A DNA stretch of 64,000 bases, taken from contig NZ_JASHKA010000018.1 of the NCBI RefSeq assembly GCF_030732845.1, positions 1 through 64,000 of the forward strand, read 5' to 3'. The DNA comes from Roseibium sp. MMSF_3544 (lineage in GTDB: Bacteria > Pseudomonadota > Alphaproteobacteria > Rhizobiales > Stappiaceae). Of the stretch, positions 17,419 to 26,798 are shown in pieces. A program made the translations under genes and the position numbers. How positions within the stretch are numbered: the stretch's first letter is position 1; every line of letters begins with the position of its first letter. A model generated the notes under the pieces. It did not search any database. It was not told the origin of the DNA and saw only the letters and a list, made by a program, of their open reading frames with translations.

Positions 17419-17811
17419 ATGAAACTTGATGAAATTGAAAAGCAATGCGAAGAAGTAAGTAAATGGTGGCGAATTTACTATCATTTACTTATTTCGACCC
17501 ATATTGTGCTAGGCGTTGTTGGTGTCGCGATCGGCGCTGTAATCGCTGCCGACATTAGCGTTTTTTCTCTGGAAACAAAGTACCTTGGCGTAGTTTCCTC
17601 TGTCATAGTTGGAATTGTTTCTTTCGTTCAACCTGGGCGTATGGCGAGTGTTTTCTACAGTGCTTTCTGGCGCCTAAAGGTTGCTATATTGCAGTCGAAA
17701 TTATCGAACGATAATGCTGAACTTCTGTTGATTGCGTTGTCAGAAGGTTATGAGCGAATATCGGCAGTTCAGCCAGAGGAATTGAGAAAGCAAAAACAAA
17801 AAGAGGGCTAG
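17419..17811 (+). CDS. SLATT-like two-helix membrane protein
   Basis: 130 aa from the ATG at 17419, with GAGGTG just before it. A short amphipathic N-terminus (EIEKQCEEVSKWWRIYY) is followed by two hydrophobic helices (about 25-50 and 60-80) and a cytoplasmic C-terminal tail with conserved-looking FWRLK and EGYERIS. This layout matches the SLATT/DUF4231-type membrane effectors that accompany nucleotide-signal or protease-triggered immunity. The family call is by architecture. It is divergent from the EndA-EEP gene and lies 240 bp before the lipase gene. Confidence 0.5.
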   Translation: MKLDEIEKQCEEVSKWWRIYYHLLISTHIVLGVVGVAIGAVIAADISVFSLETKYLGVVSSVIVGIVSFVQPGRMASVFYSAFWRLKVAILQSKLSNDNAELLLIALSEGYERISAVQPEELRKQKQKEG

Positions 17812-18049
17812 TGAATTTTTTTTTGATAGAACTAAGAACTTAATAATAGGAGAAATTACTTAGACGATAGGTTCGATAAATTTAGTGAGACTGATTTGAG
17901 CGTTAATTTACAAAAAATATTGTTTTGCTCAGTTGTGGTGCCATCGGACTCCGTCGGACAATCCAACAACTATGGTAGACAGAGACTAAACAAGTAACCC
18001 TTGTAGCTGTAGCGTCTCTTGGCCCAACCAAATATATTGGAGCGGAAAG
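17812..18049. other. AT-rich spacer before the lipase gene
   Basis: Starts with a run of ten T at about 17817, right after the SLATT stop, and is strongly AT-rich. Promoter elements for the lipase probably lie here but none is clear enough to place. Confidence 0.4.
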
Positions 18050-18958
18050 ATGAATCAATATCAACAGCACCCGTTGGATCTATTTGACCCTCATCGTAAG
18101 GGCTATAAAGCTGTAAATGGATGGGCAATGGCTTGGGCTTCGAATTTAGCTTACAAATCTGAAGCGCAGATCAGGGGCGCGTTCGATGGTTTCTCTCAAA
18201 TAGATGATTGTAAGATTAAGTACTTTGAGGATAAGCGCAGTGGCGCGGAGGCCTACGCTATATCTACTCGAACCTTTGTACTAATTGCCATACGCGGTAC
18301 AAATGACCTAACGGATATTCGATACGACACCAGGGCTTGGTTGCAAAAATTCGAAGGTGGTGGGAGTGTCCACCATGGATTTCTTGAGCAACTAGACGCT
18401 ATTTGGGAGAAGTTAGCGTGTTTCGTTCACAGAGAAACCGATCGAGTAGCAAACAAAAAACTTTGGATTACTGGCCACAGTCTCGGCGGTGCTATTGCCG
18501 TATTGGCCGCCACGCGATTCCTGGATGACAAAAGTTGCAGCTTCAATGACCAGTTTGAATTTGGTCACCTATATACGTTTGGGCAACCACGTGTTGGAAA
18601 CAAGGAATTTGTAAACTATGCGAAACCACTGCTGAAGGGAAAGTACCATCGGGGAACCAAGGCGAATGACATGGTGGCTAACGCGTTGCCACCCAATATT
18701 GTTTATAAGCATTTCGGGGCGGAATGGTATGTAAAGCGCTCTGGCAAAATCAATCCATCAGTGCGCTTAACTACAAAATCTTGGGATAGACGTGCTGGTC
18801 AACTGGCTTTCGTTATCAACTTACTGCCAAACTTGATGTTTAAGAGGGTATTTGCATTGTTTTACGACCATAGGCTAGACAAATACGAGCGACATTTCTT
18901 TGACAGTTACCAAAATGCTCTGAAAAGGCAAGGCCGAAGAACGCATGCAAAAGATTAG
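18050..18958 (+). CDS. class 3 lipase family protein
   Basis: 302 aa, no signal peptide. Typical Lipase_3 layout: TFVLIAIRGTNDLTD (oxyanion strand), HHGFLEQLDAIWE, nucleophile elbow ITGHSLGGAIAVLAA, YTFGQPRVGNKEF, the catalytic aspartate in KANDMVANALPP, and the histidine near YDHRLDKYERHF at the end. Such enzymes hydrolyse triacylglycerols or phospholipids. A cytoplasmic lipase next to caspase modules and a SLATT protein suggests membrane-directed toxicity, which is inference. GAGCGGAAAG precedes the ATG. Confidence 0.85.
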   Translation: MNQYQQHPLDLFDPHRKGYKAVNGWAMAWASNLAYKSEAQIRGAFDGFSQIDDCKIKYFEDKRSGAEAYAISTRTFVLIAIRGTNDLTDIRYDTRAWLQKFEGGGSVHHGFLEQLDAIWEKLACFVHRETDRVANKKLWITGHSLGGAIAVLAATRFLDDKSCSFNDQFEFGHLYTFGQPRVGNKEFVNYAKPLLKGKYHRGTKANDMVANALPPNIVYKHFGAEWYVKRSGKINPSVRLTTKSWDRRAGQLAFVINLLPNLMFKRVFALFYDHRLDKYERHFFDSYQNALKRQGRRTHAKD

Positions 18959-18964
18959 GGGCTC

Positions 18965-19085
18965 GGTGACACACGCAAGTGCACCTTATAGATGATGTCC
19001 TGGCCACGATAACGCTGCACATCCGTTTGTATGCTATCATTGAAGACGGCATCAGGGTAACTGCCTGGAAAGCAGCCGTAGTTCT
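18965..19085 (-). pseudogene. fragment of a DUF4143-type ATPase gene
   Basis: The minus strand reads NYGCFPGSYPDAVFND then SIQTDVQRYRGQDIIYKV, matching GGYPEAVLNESIQEDVQRYL and GRDIIDKV of the DUF4143 ATPase at 21041-22480 (about 21720-21830). About 35 codons remain, with no start, no P-loop and no C-terminal part. It is a relic of a second copy of that ATPase family, not a recent duplication, since it has many substitutions. Confidence 0.7.
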
Positions 19086-19088
19086 TGT

Positions 19089-20345
19089 TTAGAATTTAAG
19101 TTTAATACCTGCAGTAAATAGTTCACGCTCCTTGCCCGTACGGTAATCTTCGCCGTTCTCGTATCCTAGGCTCAGAGCAGTATTTCCCTTATCGTCAATG
19201 TTGTAGTTGAGACTTGATGAAAACATCCAAGCCTCTTGGCCGGTGTTCAAATCGCGATGGTAGGGAAAAGTTAGCTTTGCGAATAGTTTTCGTTCTAGTT
19301 TTTCCGGATAAAGCCAAATTGTTGCGTCAAGAGCGCCGCCGACCCACCAATATCCAGAGTTATCTTCCAAGTTGGTTTTTCCTGCGCGGTCGACTTGTTG
19401 AAATAAAGTGTCGGCTTGAGCCAACCAAGTGAAACCAATGGGTAGGTTCGGAACCGACTTGTAACTTCCTAGCGCAATCGGAGTGATGTAAGGCTGCCAA
19501 CTTGCTTCAGCGCCGTAGATTCGTCCCTCAAACTCGAAATCGGTTTGAAAGCTTGGACTAAAGTTGAAAACTTGGATACCTTTCGTGAAACCGCCAAAAA
19601 CCTCAACTTGGTTGTCGAGGCCGAAGATTAGTTTGTCTCGTTCAGCGTCGGGGCTGCCAGTGCTTTCAAGATAGTCAAAGTCTGCCCAAACGGCAGATGC
19701 CAATCCCGAAACAAAAAGATCGTTCGCAGCTTGTCCCCTTGGACGCTCAACCCTTGTGTTGCGATATAGTACGAAAGACGCAACTCCCTTTGCTTGGAAT
19801 TGGTTATCGTTTGCAGTTTCGTTACGAACAATACTGAATTCCGCTCCGTCTGCCGCAGAAGTTGCTATGGATTTATTGTAAACAGAAATGTTCAAACGGT
19901 TGTTTCGTAGAAAGAACCTTTGATCCGATCGCTTTTCGTCTTGTGACGTCTCGTCGGGATCTGCCAAATCGGTAACTTGTCGTGATGGGCCGAAATTTAA
20001 GTCAGATAGTACTTCGTCTACTTCTGTCTCGGAATAGGTTCTACCCAACTTAACGTCTCTGTCCTTCTCAATATTTGCAACTTCATTTGGATCCAATCGT
20101 CCATTTACGGGATCGGAGTCATACTTACGCAGAACACGGTTCTGCAGATGCAGTATGTAGACTGACTGCTCGTCTCCCACATCAATTCTACCGTTTTCAT
20201 TGAAATCGTATTTTCTGAGTTGTTCAATGGGCAGTCCGAAAGCAGTGTTTTCAAATCCACCGATCGCCAAAATGAAAACAGATCCGTATAGACCAAGGGC
20301 TCTCCCAAAAGATATAAATTTATCAGGGAGTAAGCGTGTAACCAT
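19089..20345 (-). CDS. probable outer-membrane beta-barrel protein with dockerin/EF-hand-like N-terminus
   Basis: 418 aa from the ATG at 20345; the longer reading from 20492 lies over the upstream gene. Signal peptide FISFGRALGLYGSVFILAIGG...AFG, then two calcium-loop-like segments (YDFNENGRIDVGDEQ, YDSDPVNGRLDPNE) as in dockerin or EF-hand pairs. The remainder alternates polar and aromatic residues in short strands and ends in the aromatic GIKLKF, the usual last barrel strand. No enzyme motif seen. It overlaps the 99-aa gene upstream by 23 bp, so they are one unit. Confidence 0.7.
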   Translation of the reverse strand: MVTRLLPDKFISFGRALGLYGSVFILAIGGFENTAFGLPIEQLRKYDFNENGRIDVGDEQSVYILHLQNRVLRKYDSDPVNGRLDPNEVANIEKDRDVKLGRTYSETEVDEVLSDLNFGPSRQVTDLADPDETSQDEKRSDQRFFLRNNRLNISVYNKSIATSAADGAEFSIVRNETANDNQFQAKGVASFVLYRNTRVERPRGQAANDLFVSGLASAVWADFDYLESTGSPDAERDKLIFGLDNQVEVFGGFTKGIQVFNFSPSFQTDFEFEGRIYGAEASWQPYITPIALGSYKSVPNLPIGFTWLAQADTLFQQVDRAGKTNLEDNSGYWWVGGALDATIWLYPEKLERKLFAKLTFPYHRDLNTGQEAWMFSSSLNYNIDDKGNTALSLGYENGEDYRTGKERELFTAGIKLKF

Positions 20346-20622
20346 TGTTGCGATACCACTGCTTGATCGCATCGTTGTATTCTCCGACTGTGCTTGTGTG
20401 GCGTACATCATCGGGATGCATCGATACCCCGTCGTCTGCGAATGGTTGTGCCTCGTGAACCTCGTAAAGGAATGCCGCCCTGGCTGGGCCACCTCCTGGT
20501 AGATATAAATCGAGAGAGTCGGACACCCGAACTAATATCCAATCACCGGTATTGTTAAAACGCTTTTGAGCTAGAAGTCTCTTTAGCGATATCAATATTA
20601 TTTGTCGGCTTTGTTGGGTCAT
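20323..20622 (-). CDS. small protein of unknown function upstream of the outer-membrane protein
   Basis: 99 aa with QKRFNNTGDWILVRVSDSLDLYLPGG and a C-terminal EYNDAIKQWYRNNGYTLTP. No signal peptide or membrane helix. The stop overlaps the start of the outer-membrane protein gene, indicating coupled translation. I do not recognise it. Confidence 0.5.
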   Translation of the reverse strand: MTQQSRQIILISLKRLLAQKRFNNTGDWILVRVSDSLDLYLPGGGPARAAFLYEVHEAQPFADDGVSMHPDDVRHTSTVGEYNDAIKQWYRNNGYTLTP

Positions 20623-21040
20623 GTCTAAATTCTTGACGCTGAGTTAATTTATTCAATTGAAATTTAACGATTTAGTCAACTGGAATTAGGTGTATTTTTT
20701 ACATATCCAACAAGATAGATACTCTCAAGTTATCCATAATGACAGCATAAAAAAGGTTTTCATCCAAAGTTACAATATCTTAGGATGAGGAAGTTTTGTT
20801 TGCAACTAAACGAAATTTACCCGTTCGACAAAAGAAAGCGGTTCAATCTGGATCCGTAACGTAGGGCGTCAATAAATTCGAAATGCCGAACTGAGATTTG
20901 CTCCAACTCCGCCCACCTTCGATTGGGGCAAACGAATTTGCGCTCCATCGAATGCGTTAGTTGGCTAGAAACGACCTACAGCACAACTGACCAGTCCGAG
21001 CTTGAATGCGATGCTATTGCATTATTGCGATTGAGCCAGA
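20623..21040. other. gene-free AT-rich stretch
   Basis: About 420 bp, AT-rich between 20640 and 20860. No supported ORF, hairpin or RNA gene was seen; it holds the putative promoter of the 99-aa gene. Confidence 0.45.
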
Positions 21041-22480
21041 CTATGGCGCTCTCCTCTTGGCCACGTTCTTCCCAATCTGATAGCAGTGCAACGCGCAAGG
21101 GAAGTGACGGATTGTGATACCTTCGATTACGGTCTCTCGTGTCAGCGTCTTAGTCGTCGCACCAATCGGCGACTTGGTGTCGGCGTTCCTTTTCGCAAGC
21201 TCGATCAGTCCGAGCAGTTCTCCTGATTGGTTGCCGGCATACCGATCCGACCACTTGATCTCATATGCCCAGGCCGGCTTGAGCCTGGCAGGATCGACGC
21301 GCACCAAGTCGACTTCGAGATGTTGGCGTCCTTTTTTCCATCTCGCATAGAAAATGTCTTTCATGCGGTCCGAATGGAACCATTGACTGAAGATCGCCGT
21401 CTCAGCCATGGCACCCATCGGCTCGTCGCCATCACTGACCGGCGCGAACAGAGCAGAGCGCATTGAAGGGTTTGTGAGATAAACCTTGAAATTCCGCATA
21501 CGCTTAAATGTTTTGCCAGTCTCATCGACACGTTTGACTCGGACGATCAAAAAAGCTGCTTCAAGGTAGTCGAGATATCTGGTGATCGTGTTCTTTGCGA
21601 CACCAGAGCTTTGCGCTAGGCCGTCCAGGCTGATCTCCTGGCCGGTGTAATAAGCAATTGTCGTGAAGAGACGATTGAGTTCCTGGATGTCCTGGATGCC
21701 ATAAAGGCTCGGCAAATCGCGAAAAAGCACCTTGTCGATAATGTCCCGTCCAAGATAGCGCTGAACATCCTCTTGTATGCTCTCATTTAAGACGGCCTCA
21801 GGGTAACCGCCGAAATTCAGATAGTTGATGAACTCCTCGTTTAACCGCCCGATATCACTGGTGCGGTAACGGATGCTTGCGCCGCCTTCCGCAACGCTGA
21901 TCAATTGGCTCTCAAGACCCCTGAACGCCAGAAATTCTGCGAACGTCAGCGGTGGCAAAAAGAAATCAGTAAATCGTCCAGCCCCCGATTCCTGACTTTT
22001 GAGTTTCAGGGCGGCCGCGGCTGAACCGGATGCGATAAAACGCGTATTGGGGTGTTTGTCCGTCAGAACTTTGAGATGGACCTCCCAGTCTTTAAGATAC
22101 TGGATTTCATCGAAAACAACGATCCTGCGCTCGTTTGGACCGTGATCTGATTGCTCTTCAAAATATGTAATCAATCGATCGAGTGGAATGCCGCTATAAA
22201 GAGGCGTGTCTATCGATACAAAGAGGATCCTGTTCCCAGGGAAACCATCGTTTATGGCATCATCGATCAACTGGCGCAGAATGACCGTCTTACCGACGCG
22301 GCGTGGCCCCATGAGAATGGTCGAACGCCTTACATTCCACTCAAATGCCAGCTTGGCGAACGGTGCAAAATAGGCACGTTTAAGAGCATATCTATCCTTC
22401 GGAACAGAGTATGTTTCATTCCACTAGGGATTGTCACGATTTAGACTTTTTAGAATATCTTCTTTGGAAATTTCCAACAT
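21041..22480 (-). pseudogene. AAA ATPase with DUF4143, interrupted by an amber codon
   Basis: Read through, 479 aa: MLEISKEDILKSLNRDNP, a TAG at codon 19 (22424-22426), then WNETYSVPKDRYALKRAYF and a full ATPase. P-loop GPRRVGKT at about residue 58, Walker B RRIVVFDEIQYLKDWE, sensor FIASGSAAAALK, winged helix (VAKNTITRYLDYLEAAFLI) and a C-terminal nuclease-like DUF4143 part (HLEVDLVRVD ... AYEIKWSDR). Family members have a tryptophan pair after NP, so TGG changed to TAG. Without a stop, translation could restart at the ATG at 22312, directly before the P-loop. Such ATPases are common on mobile elements; function unknown. Confidence 0.8.
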
Positions 22481-22791
22481 GTTTAATTAGTGTCAGAGTG
22501 CTGATATTAAGTCAACATCAGATACAATATATTGTTAATATTAGATAATTTGAATTCTGATAGTGCTAAAAACACAAAAAAACACCGCCTCTGTCTCGCT
22601 AAACTGACACTAAGCACATCGCGTGTCGGTGCAATCTCTAGACGAAGAGTTGGAGTTTTCATTTTCATGCTGTTAGGCATCCGGGCGGGTGCTATTGCGC
22701 TAGGCTTGTTCCACACCAAGCTTCACCGAACCACTCTCAAGGGGCTGATTCGGCCAATGCTGGTAACGCCCCCTGATGCTAGGTGAATGGA
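22481..22791. other. gene-free stretch upstream of the hairpin array
   Basis: About 310 bp between the ATPase and the hairpins. The 22532-22786 plus-strand ORF has no domain and no clear ribosome site. Nothing else seen. Confidence 0.4.
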
Positions 22792-22966
22792 GGCAGCGAG
22801 GACGCTGCCACTTCATTTTTGGCGCACAGGCAACCTGTGCTTTGAACCCTAATTCCAGCTTATTTCAAAACCTGAAAATTGAAGAAGGGCTTCGAAACAT
22901 AAGCGCTGCCAGCGCCAGCAAAGCTGGCGGGCAGAGCTAACATTCCGGTCCCTTTTGAATTTTCAG
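22792..22966. promoter_or_regulatory. array of hairpins upstream of ardA (possible single-strand promoter region)
   Basis: Perfect stem-loops follow one another: GGCAGCG/CGCTGCC (22792-22809), GCACAGG/CCTGTGC (22824-22840), and CGCCAGC/GCTGGCG (22913-22929) extended by CTGCC/GGCAG (22906-22934). All of the last structure lies inside a long-range repeat, CTGAAAATT (22872-22880) with AATTTTCAG (22958-22966). Folded single-stranded DNA of this type drives ardA and ssb genes in the leading regions of conjugative plasmids (Frpo-like promoters). The first hairpin is followed by CATTTTT and could instead be a terminator. Confidence 0.5.
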
Positions 22967-22991
22967 AACTTGAACGATCGCCCGTCAAGGT

Positions 22992-23013
22992 CGGCGCCGA
23001 TTAATCGGCGCCG
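22992..23013. repeat. perfect 22-bp palindrome before ardA
   Basis: Centre GATTAATC with arms CGGCGCC and GGCGCCG. It lies 105 bp before the ardA start and could be a dimer operator or part of the folded leader. Confidence 0.55.
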
Positions 23014-23117
23014 GCATGTTTGTCGTCGGTTCTGGGGCGCTCGCCGCTTGGCAAGGGTTCGAGCGACAGGGGGAAGAGGTTTCTCCGTTTTCGAAACCCA
23101 GACCAACGGAGGAAACG

Positions 23118-23624
23118 ATGATCCAACTCCACGCACAACCATATGATACCAGCGCTAAAGGCTTTTATTTCAGCAGAGCCAGTAAATACGCCACGAGCGC
23201 GCTTAATAACCGCAACAGCTGCGGTGACATTGTCGAAGAATACGAAATCCAGTTCATCGATGGGGAAGACATAGACTGCGCTCTCGCAAAAGCTTGGGGG
23301 CTAAACCAAGCCAACTTCGGCGCGTTTTTGGAGGCCGCCGAAGACTGGGAGGACGACGATAGAACCCGCTACGTCATCGCCGTCGGTGAATGCGGCTATT
23401 CGCATGAACAGGTCGCAGATGATTCCACCCGAGTCGATCGGACATTCTACCAACTCTCCAACATGAAGGAACTGGCGGAGCAATTCGTCGATGAGGGGTT
23501 CTACAGCGAGATCCCCGAGAAACTCCAATTCTACATCGACTACGAGGCAATCGGCCGAGACCTCTCGGTTGACTATTCCGAAGTCACCATAGCCGGAACC
23601 CATTTCATTGTTCATTGCGCCTGA
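23118..23624 (+). CDS. ardA: ArdA-type antirestriction protein
   Basis: 168 aa, strongly acidic (many D/E), as expected of a DNA mimic that binds and blocks type I restriction enzymes. ArdA features are seen: the N-terminal YDTSAKGFYF, the NCGDIVEEYEIQFIDGED-like strand and GYSHEQVADD, ending with VTIAGTHFIVH. The start is fixed by GGAGGAAACG immediately before the ATG at 23118; the longer open frame upstream is the hairpin leader. On conjugative elements ardA is expressed early in the recipient. ParB-like gene follows on the same strand. Confidence 0.85.
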   Translation: MIQLHAQPYDTSAKGFYFSRASKYATSALNNRNSCGDIVEEYEIQFIDGEDIDCALAKAWGLNQANFGAFLEAAEDWEDDDRTRYVIAVGECGYSHEQVADDSTRVDRTFYQLSNMKELAEQFVDEGFYSEIPEKLQFYIDYEAIGRDLSVDYSEVTIAGTHFIVHCA

Positions 23625-23707
23625 TTGCATCTCAGAGGCCAGCCAGCCCCGTCCTTGCTGGCTTCAAAGGTGCAATTCCGCATCATTTTTTGAAAAGGAG
23701 AAATCCA

Positions 23708-25459
23708 ATGAGACTTGAACATATTGAATTCGATAATCTGAGTGTGTCAGCGCTGAACGTGCGCAAAAACGGCGAGAAAAACGGGGATGATCTCATCCCG
23801 AGCCTGAAATCAATCGGGGTGATCCAGCCCCTGCTGGTGCGCCCCGCAAGAGACGGGGAGGGCGGTAGCCCGACAGGGAATCCCAGAAAAGGCGAGGGGT
23901 TCGAAGTGATCGCGGGTCAACGCCGCCTGTCTGCCTTGCGGCAAATTGCCAAGGATGATGCTGTCGATCCTATCCCCTGTCTTGTCATGAGCGAAGACGA
24001 TGATGCAAAGGCGATAGAAGCCTCACTCGCTGAAAACATCGCCCGTCTTCCAATGGATGCCATCGACCAGTTCGAGGCTTTTCAAGCCCTGATCAAGCAA
24101 GGTCAATCGGTTGAAGACATCGCGGAGCAATTTGGGGTCACGACACGCCTTGTGCAGTAAAGGCTGGGTATTGCCAATCTCTATCAGCCGATCCGAAACG
24201 CGTTTCGCGGCGAGGAATTCAATGCCTCCACACTTCAAATCCTGACAATGGCGACGATGCGCCAGCAAAAGGAATGGTACAAGCTGCACAAATCGGAGGA
24301 TGACTATTCACCTCAAGGATATCAGCTGAAAAACTGACTCTTTGGCGGGGAACAAATTCGGGTCTCCAACGCCGTCTTCGATCTTGAGGGCTTTGAAGGT
24401 ACAATCATCAGCGACCTCTTTGGCGAGGAGGCTTATTTCTCCGATCCCGACCTGTTCTGGCAACACCAGAACACGGCAATCGCCGCGCTTGTTGCGCAAT
24501 ACAAGGACGATGGTTGGTCAGATGTAATCCTGCTTGAACGAGGAGAGTACTGGAATGCTTGGGACTATGTAGACACAACCAAGGAGGATGACGGCAAGGT
24601 CTTAATTCACGTCTCGCATGATGGTGAAGTCACGCCTCATGAAGGGCAGCTATCTCTCTCCGAGGTCAGAAGGCGAGAAAAGGCGGGAGCCGATGAAGCG
24701 CAGCAGGTGGAGCGACCAGACCTCACAAAGCCCATGCAGAATTATCTGGATTTGCATCGCCACGCGGTCGTCAGAGACGAACTCTTCAATCGTCAGGAGA
24801 TCGCACTACAGCTTGCCGTTGCACAAATGATTGCAAGCTCGGAGCTTTGGACGGTCTATTCCGATCCGCAAAAGGCGGCGACCGAAGCAATCGCAGCGAG
24901 CCTGAAAAGCAATGCAGCTGAAGACAGAATTTCAGGTAAACGCAAAGCCGTATTGGAACTGCTCGGCCTGAACGACAACAGCGATTGTCTGATTTCTGCA
25001 AAGGGTGAATGGGGCAAGTCCCATGACGTTCATACCATCTTTGCCAAGCTGCGGAAACTTACGGTCGCGGACGTCCTGACCGTCCTGACATACGTTGTCG
25101 CCGAAACGCTGCCTTGTGGTTCAGAGATAGTTGAGGGACTTGGCACACTGCTCAATGTCGATATGGCTGAAAACTGGAAACCTGACGAGACCTTCCTTGA
25201 TCTGTTAAAGGACGAAGAAGCGATTAATGCCCTGCTGAAGGAGATCGCCGGCAAGGCGGTCGCGGACGGTAATCTCACCGCAACTACGAAAGCCCAGAAA
25301 AAGATCATCCGGGACACATTGAACGGATCAAACGGGCGTGAGAAAAACTCAAGCTGGCAGCCGCGCTATATGGAGTTCCCGATGAGAGCTTATACAAAGC
25401 GGGGCGGCATTGATGCGATCACTCGGCACAAGGCCATAAAGAAGCACTATGCGGCCTGA
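23708..25459 (+). pseudogene. ParB/RepB-like partition protein with two in-frame stops
   Basis: Read through, 583 aa in one frame. N-terminal ParB nuclease-like domain: LSVSALNVRKN, SIGVIQPLLVRP, GFEVIAGQRRLSALR, EASLAENIARLPMDAIDQFEAF and the helix-turn-helix SVEDIAEQFGVTTRLVQ. TAA stops it at codon 151 (24158-24160) just after the HTH, where family members have KRRLGLANL; TGA at codon 210 (24335-24337) stands where tryptophan is usual before LFGGEQI. The rest (24338-25459) is intact, ending KRGGIDAITRHKAIKKHY. Large ParB-like proteins of this length are typical of alphaproteobacterial plasmids and integrative elements. AAGGAG precedes the ATG. The truncated 150-aa product might still bind DNA. 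Confidence 0.85.
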
Positions 25460-25468
25460 CAAAAAACC

Positions 25469-25491
25469 GCCTCGCCGAGTTTCGGCGGGGC
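25469..25491 (+). terminator. hairpin terminator after the ParB-like gene
   Basis: GCCTCGCCGA, loop GTT, TCGGCGGGGC (one mismatch), with A6 on the left and CTTTCT on the right. It would also end transcripts from the other strand, where the stem is followed by GGTTTTTT. Confidence 0.65.
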
Positions 25492-25656
25492 AGCTTTCTC
25501 AACGAACATGCCATTCGATTGCCGATGCGCTAGTAAGGGCGAAGATCACAGTTGATCGCCTCTACGTAAGTCTTGACGCTGAAAACAACCCAGAGCAGTA
25601 TATCGAGTAGCAACCCTGTGTATTGCAATTTTTCATAGCGAGGGGCGGAGGCGACG

Positions 25657-26526
25657 ATGGGGATCAAGGTTACCTGCTGGAACGTCAAGGAATTCGGAAA
25701 AATAGCGAAAACGCAGGCTGCCATGAAGCGCAGAGTCAAGGGTGTCGCGGAACATATCAAACTTAGAGAGCCAGACATATTTGGGGTGTTGGAAGTCGAT
25801 CATATCGACATACTTCAATTCATCGAGGACGAGTTCCCTGAATACGATTTCGGCTTTACCGAAGGTCTGGATGAAAAAAACAAAGCATCGAAAGAAATTC
25901 TGGTCGGATGGCGCCGCTCGGAAGACTTGGATCAGGTCACCTTCTCGCAAAAGCGGCAGTTTAATCTCTACAATCCTTACCTGCGACCCGGGGCGCTGCT
26001 ATCATTCCGAATAAAGAATTCTTGGCACAATATTCTTTTTCTTCATACCGATAGCGGCACTGAAGCCAGAGACTTTGGCAACAGATATGAAATGTTCGAC
26101 AAAGTGTGGAGTCTCAGGAAAGCTCTCGACAAAAAAGTTGGCAATCGTCGCGAGCGCCTGATTGTAGTCGGCGATCTGAACACGATGGGTCTTCAATACC
26201 CGACAAGCCGAAAAGCCGACCTGATTATTGACGGGTCAAAAGAGATTTCCGCGTTGGAACAATTTGCGGAAAAGAATGCAATGCGCCTGGTGATCAAAAG
26301 TCACGACACGACTTGGCGGAAACTCGGCAAGAACTGGGAGTCGAATCTCGACCATGTCATGGCCAGCAATGTTGTGGATTTCAAGAAGCTAGGCAAACGA
26401 GGGAATGATGGTAAAGACTTTGAGGTTTTTGTCGATGGCTGGGTCGACAAAGATGAGGCCGACCGCGAAGCCTTTATCGAAAAACTCTCAGATCACTGCT
26501 CACTCAGCTTCGAAATAGAGACATAA
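25657..26526 (+). CDS. endonuclease/exonuclease/phosphatase (EEP) family protein
   Basis: 289 aa, no signal peptide, so cytoplasmic. EEP motifs in order: IKVTCWNVKEFGK (metal-binding asparagine), DIFGVLEVD (catalytic glutamate), NILFLHTDSG, LIVVGDLNTMG (aspartate/asparagine), SNLDHVMAS and KLSDHCSLSFEI (catalytic D-H). Families with this fold include exonuclease III, DNase I and sphingomyelinases; the exact substrate is not visible. It is a lone plus-strand gene between the partition and DISARM-like modules. Confidence 0.85.
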   Translation: MGIKVTCWNVKEFGKIAKTQAAMKRRVKGVAEHIKLREPDIFGVLEVDHIDILQFIEDEFPEYDFGFTEGLDEKNKASKEILVGWRRSEDLDQVTFSQKRQFNLYNPYLRPGALLSFRIKNSWHNILFLHTDSGTEARDFGNRYEMFDKVWSLRKALDKKVGNRRERLIVVGDLNTMGLQYPTSRKADLIIDGSKEISALEQFAEKNAMRLVIKSHDTTWRKLGKNWESNLDHVMASNVVDFKKLGKRGNDGKDFEVFVDGWVDKDEADREAFIEKLSDHCSLSFEIET

Positions 26527-26798
26527 AAATCATCCACCAATTTGTCATGGCGCGTTTTCATTTCGTGACAGTGCCCATGGCGACTTGTATTACCTAGACT
26601 TAGCCACCTGCAGGTGCTGAAACTCAAACGAAGTCGCCCTTCATTGCGGGATGCGCAGATTTCGATTGAGGATTGCAAGGTCGGCTTTCCGACAATCGAT
26701 CCAAAATGCGCCTGACTTAAGCACCCCCTATGCCCTGCGAAAAATGGACTACTTAGGTACTACACAAGTCGTGAGATACCCAACATGTTCTGAAATTA
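26527..26798. other. short intergenic region
   Basis: Convergent spacer between the EEP gene and the beta-flower gene. No hairpin with T-run seen. Confidence 0.35.
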
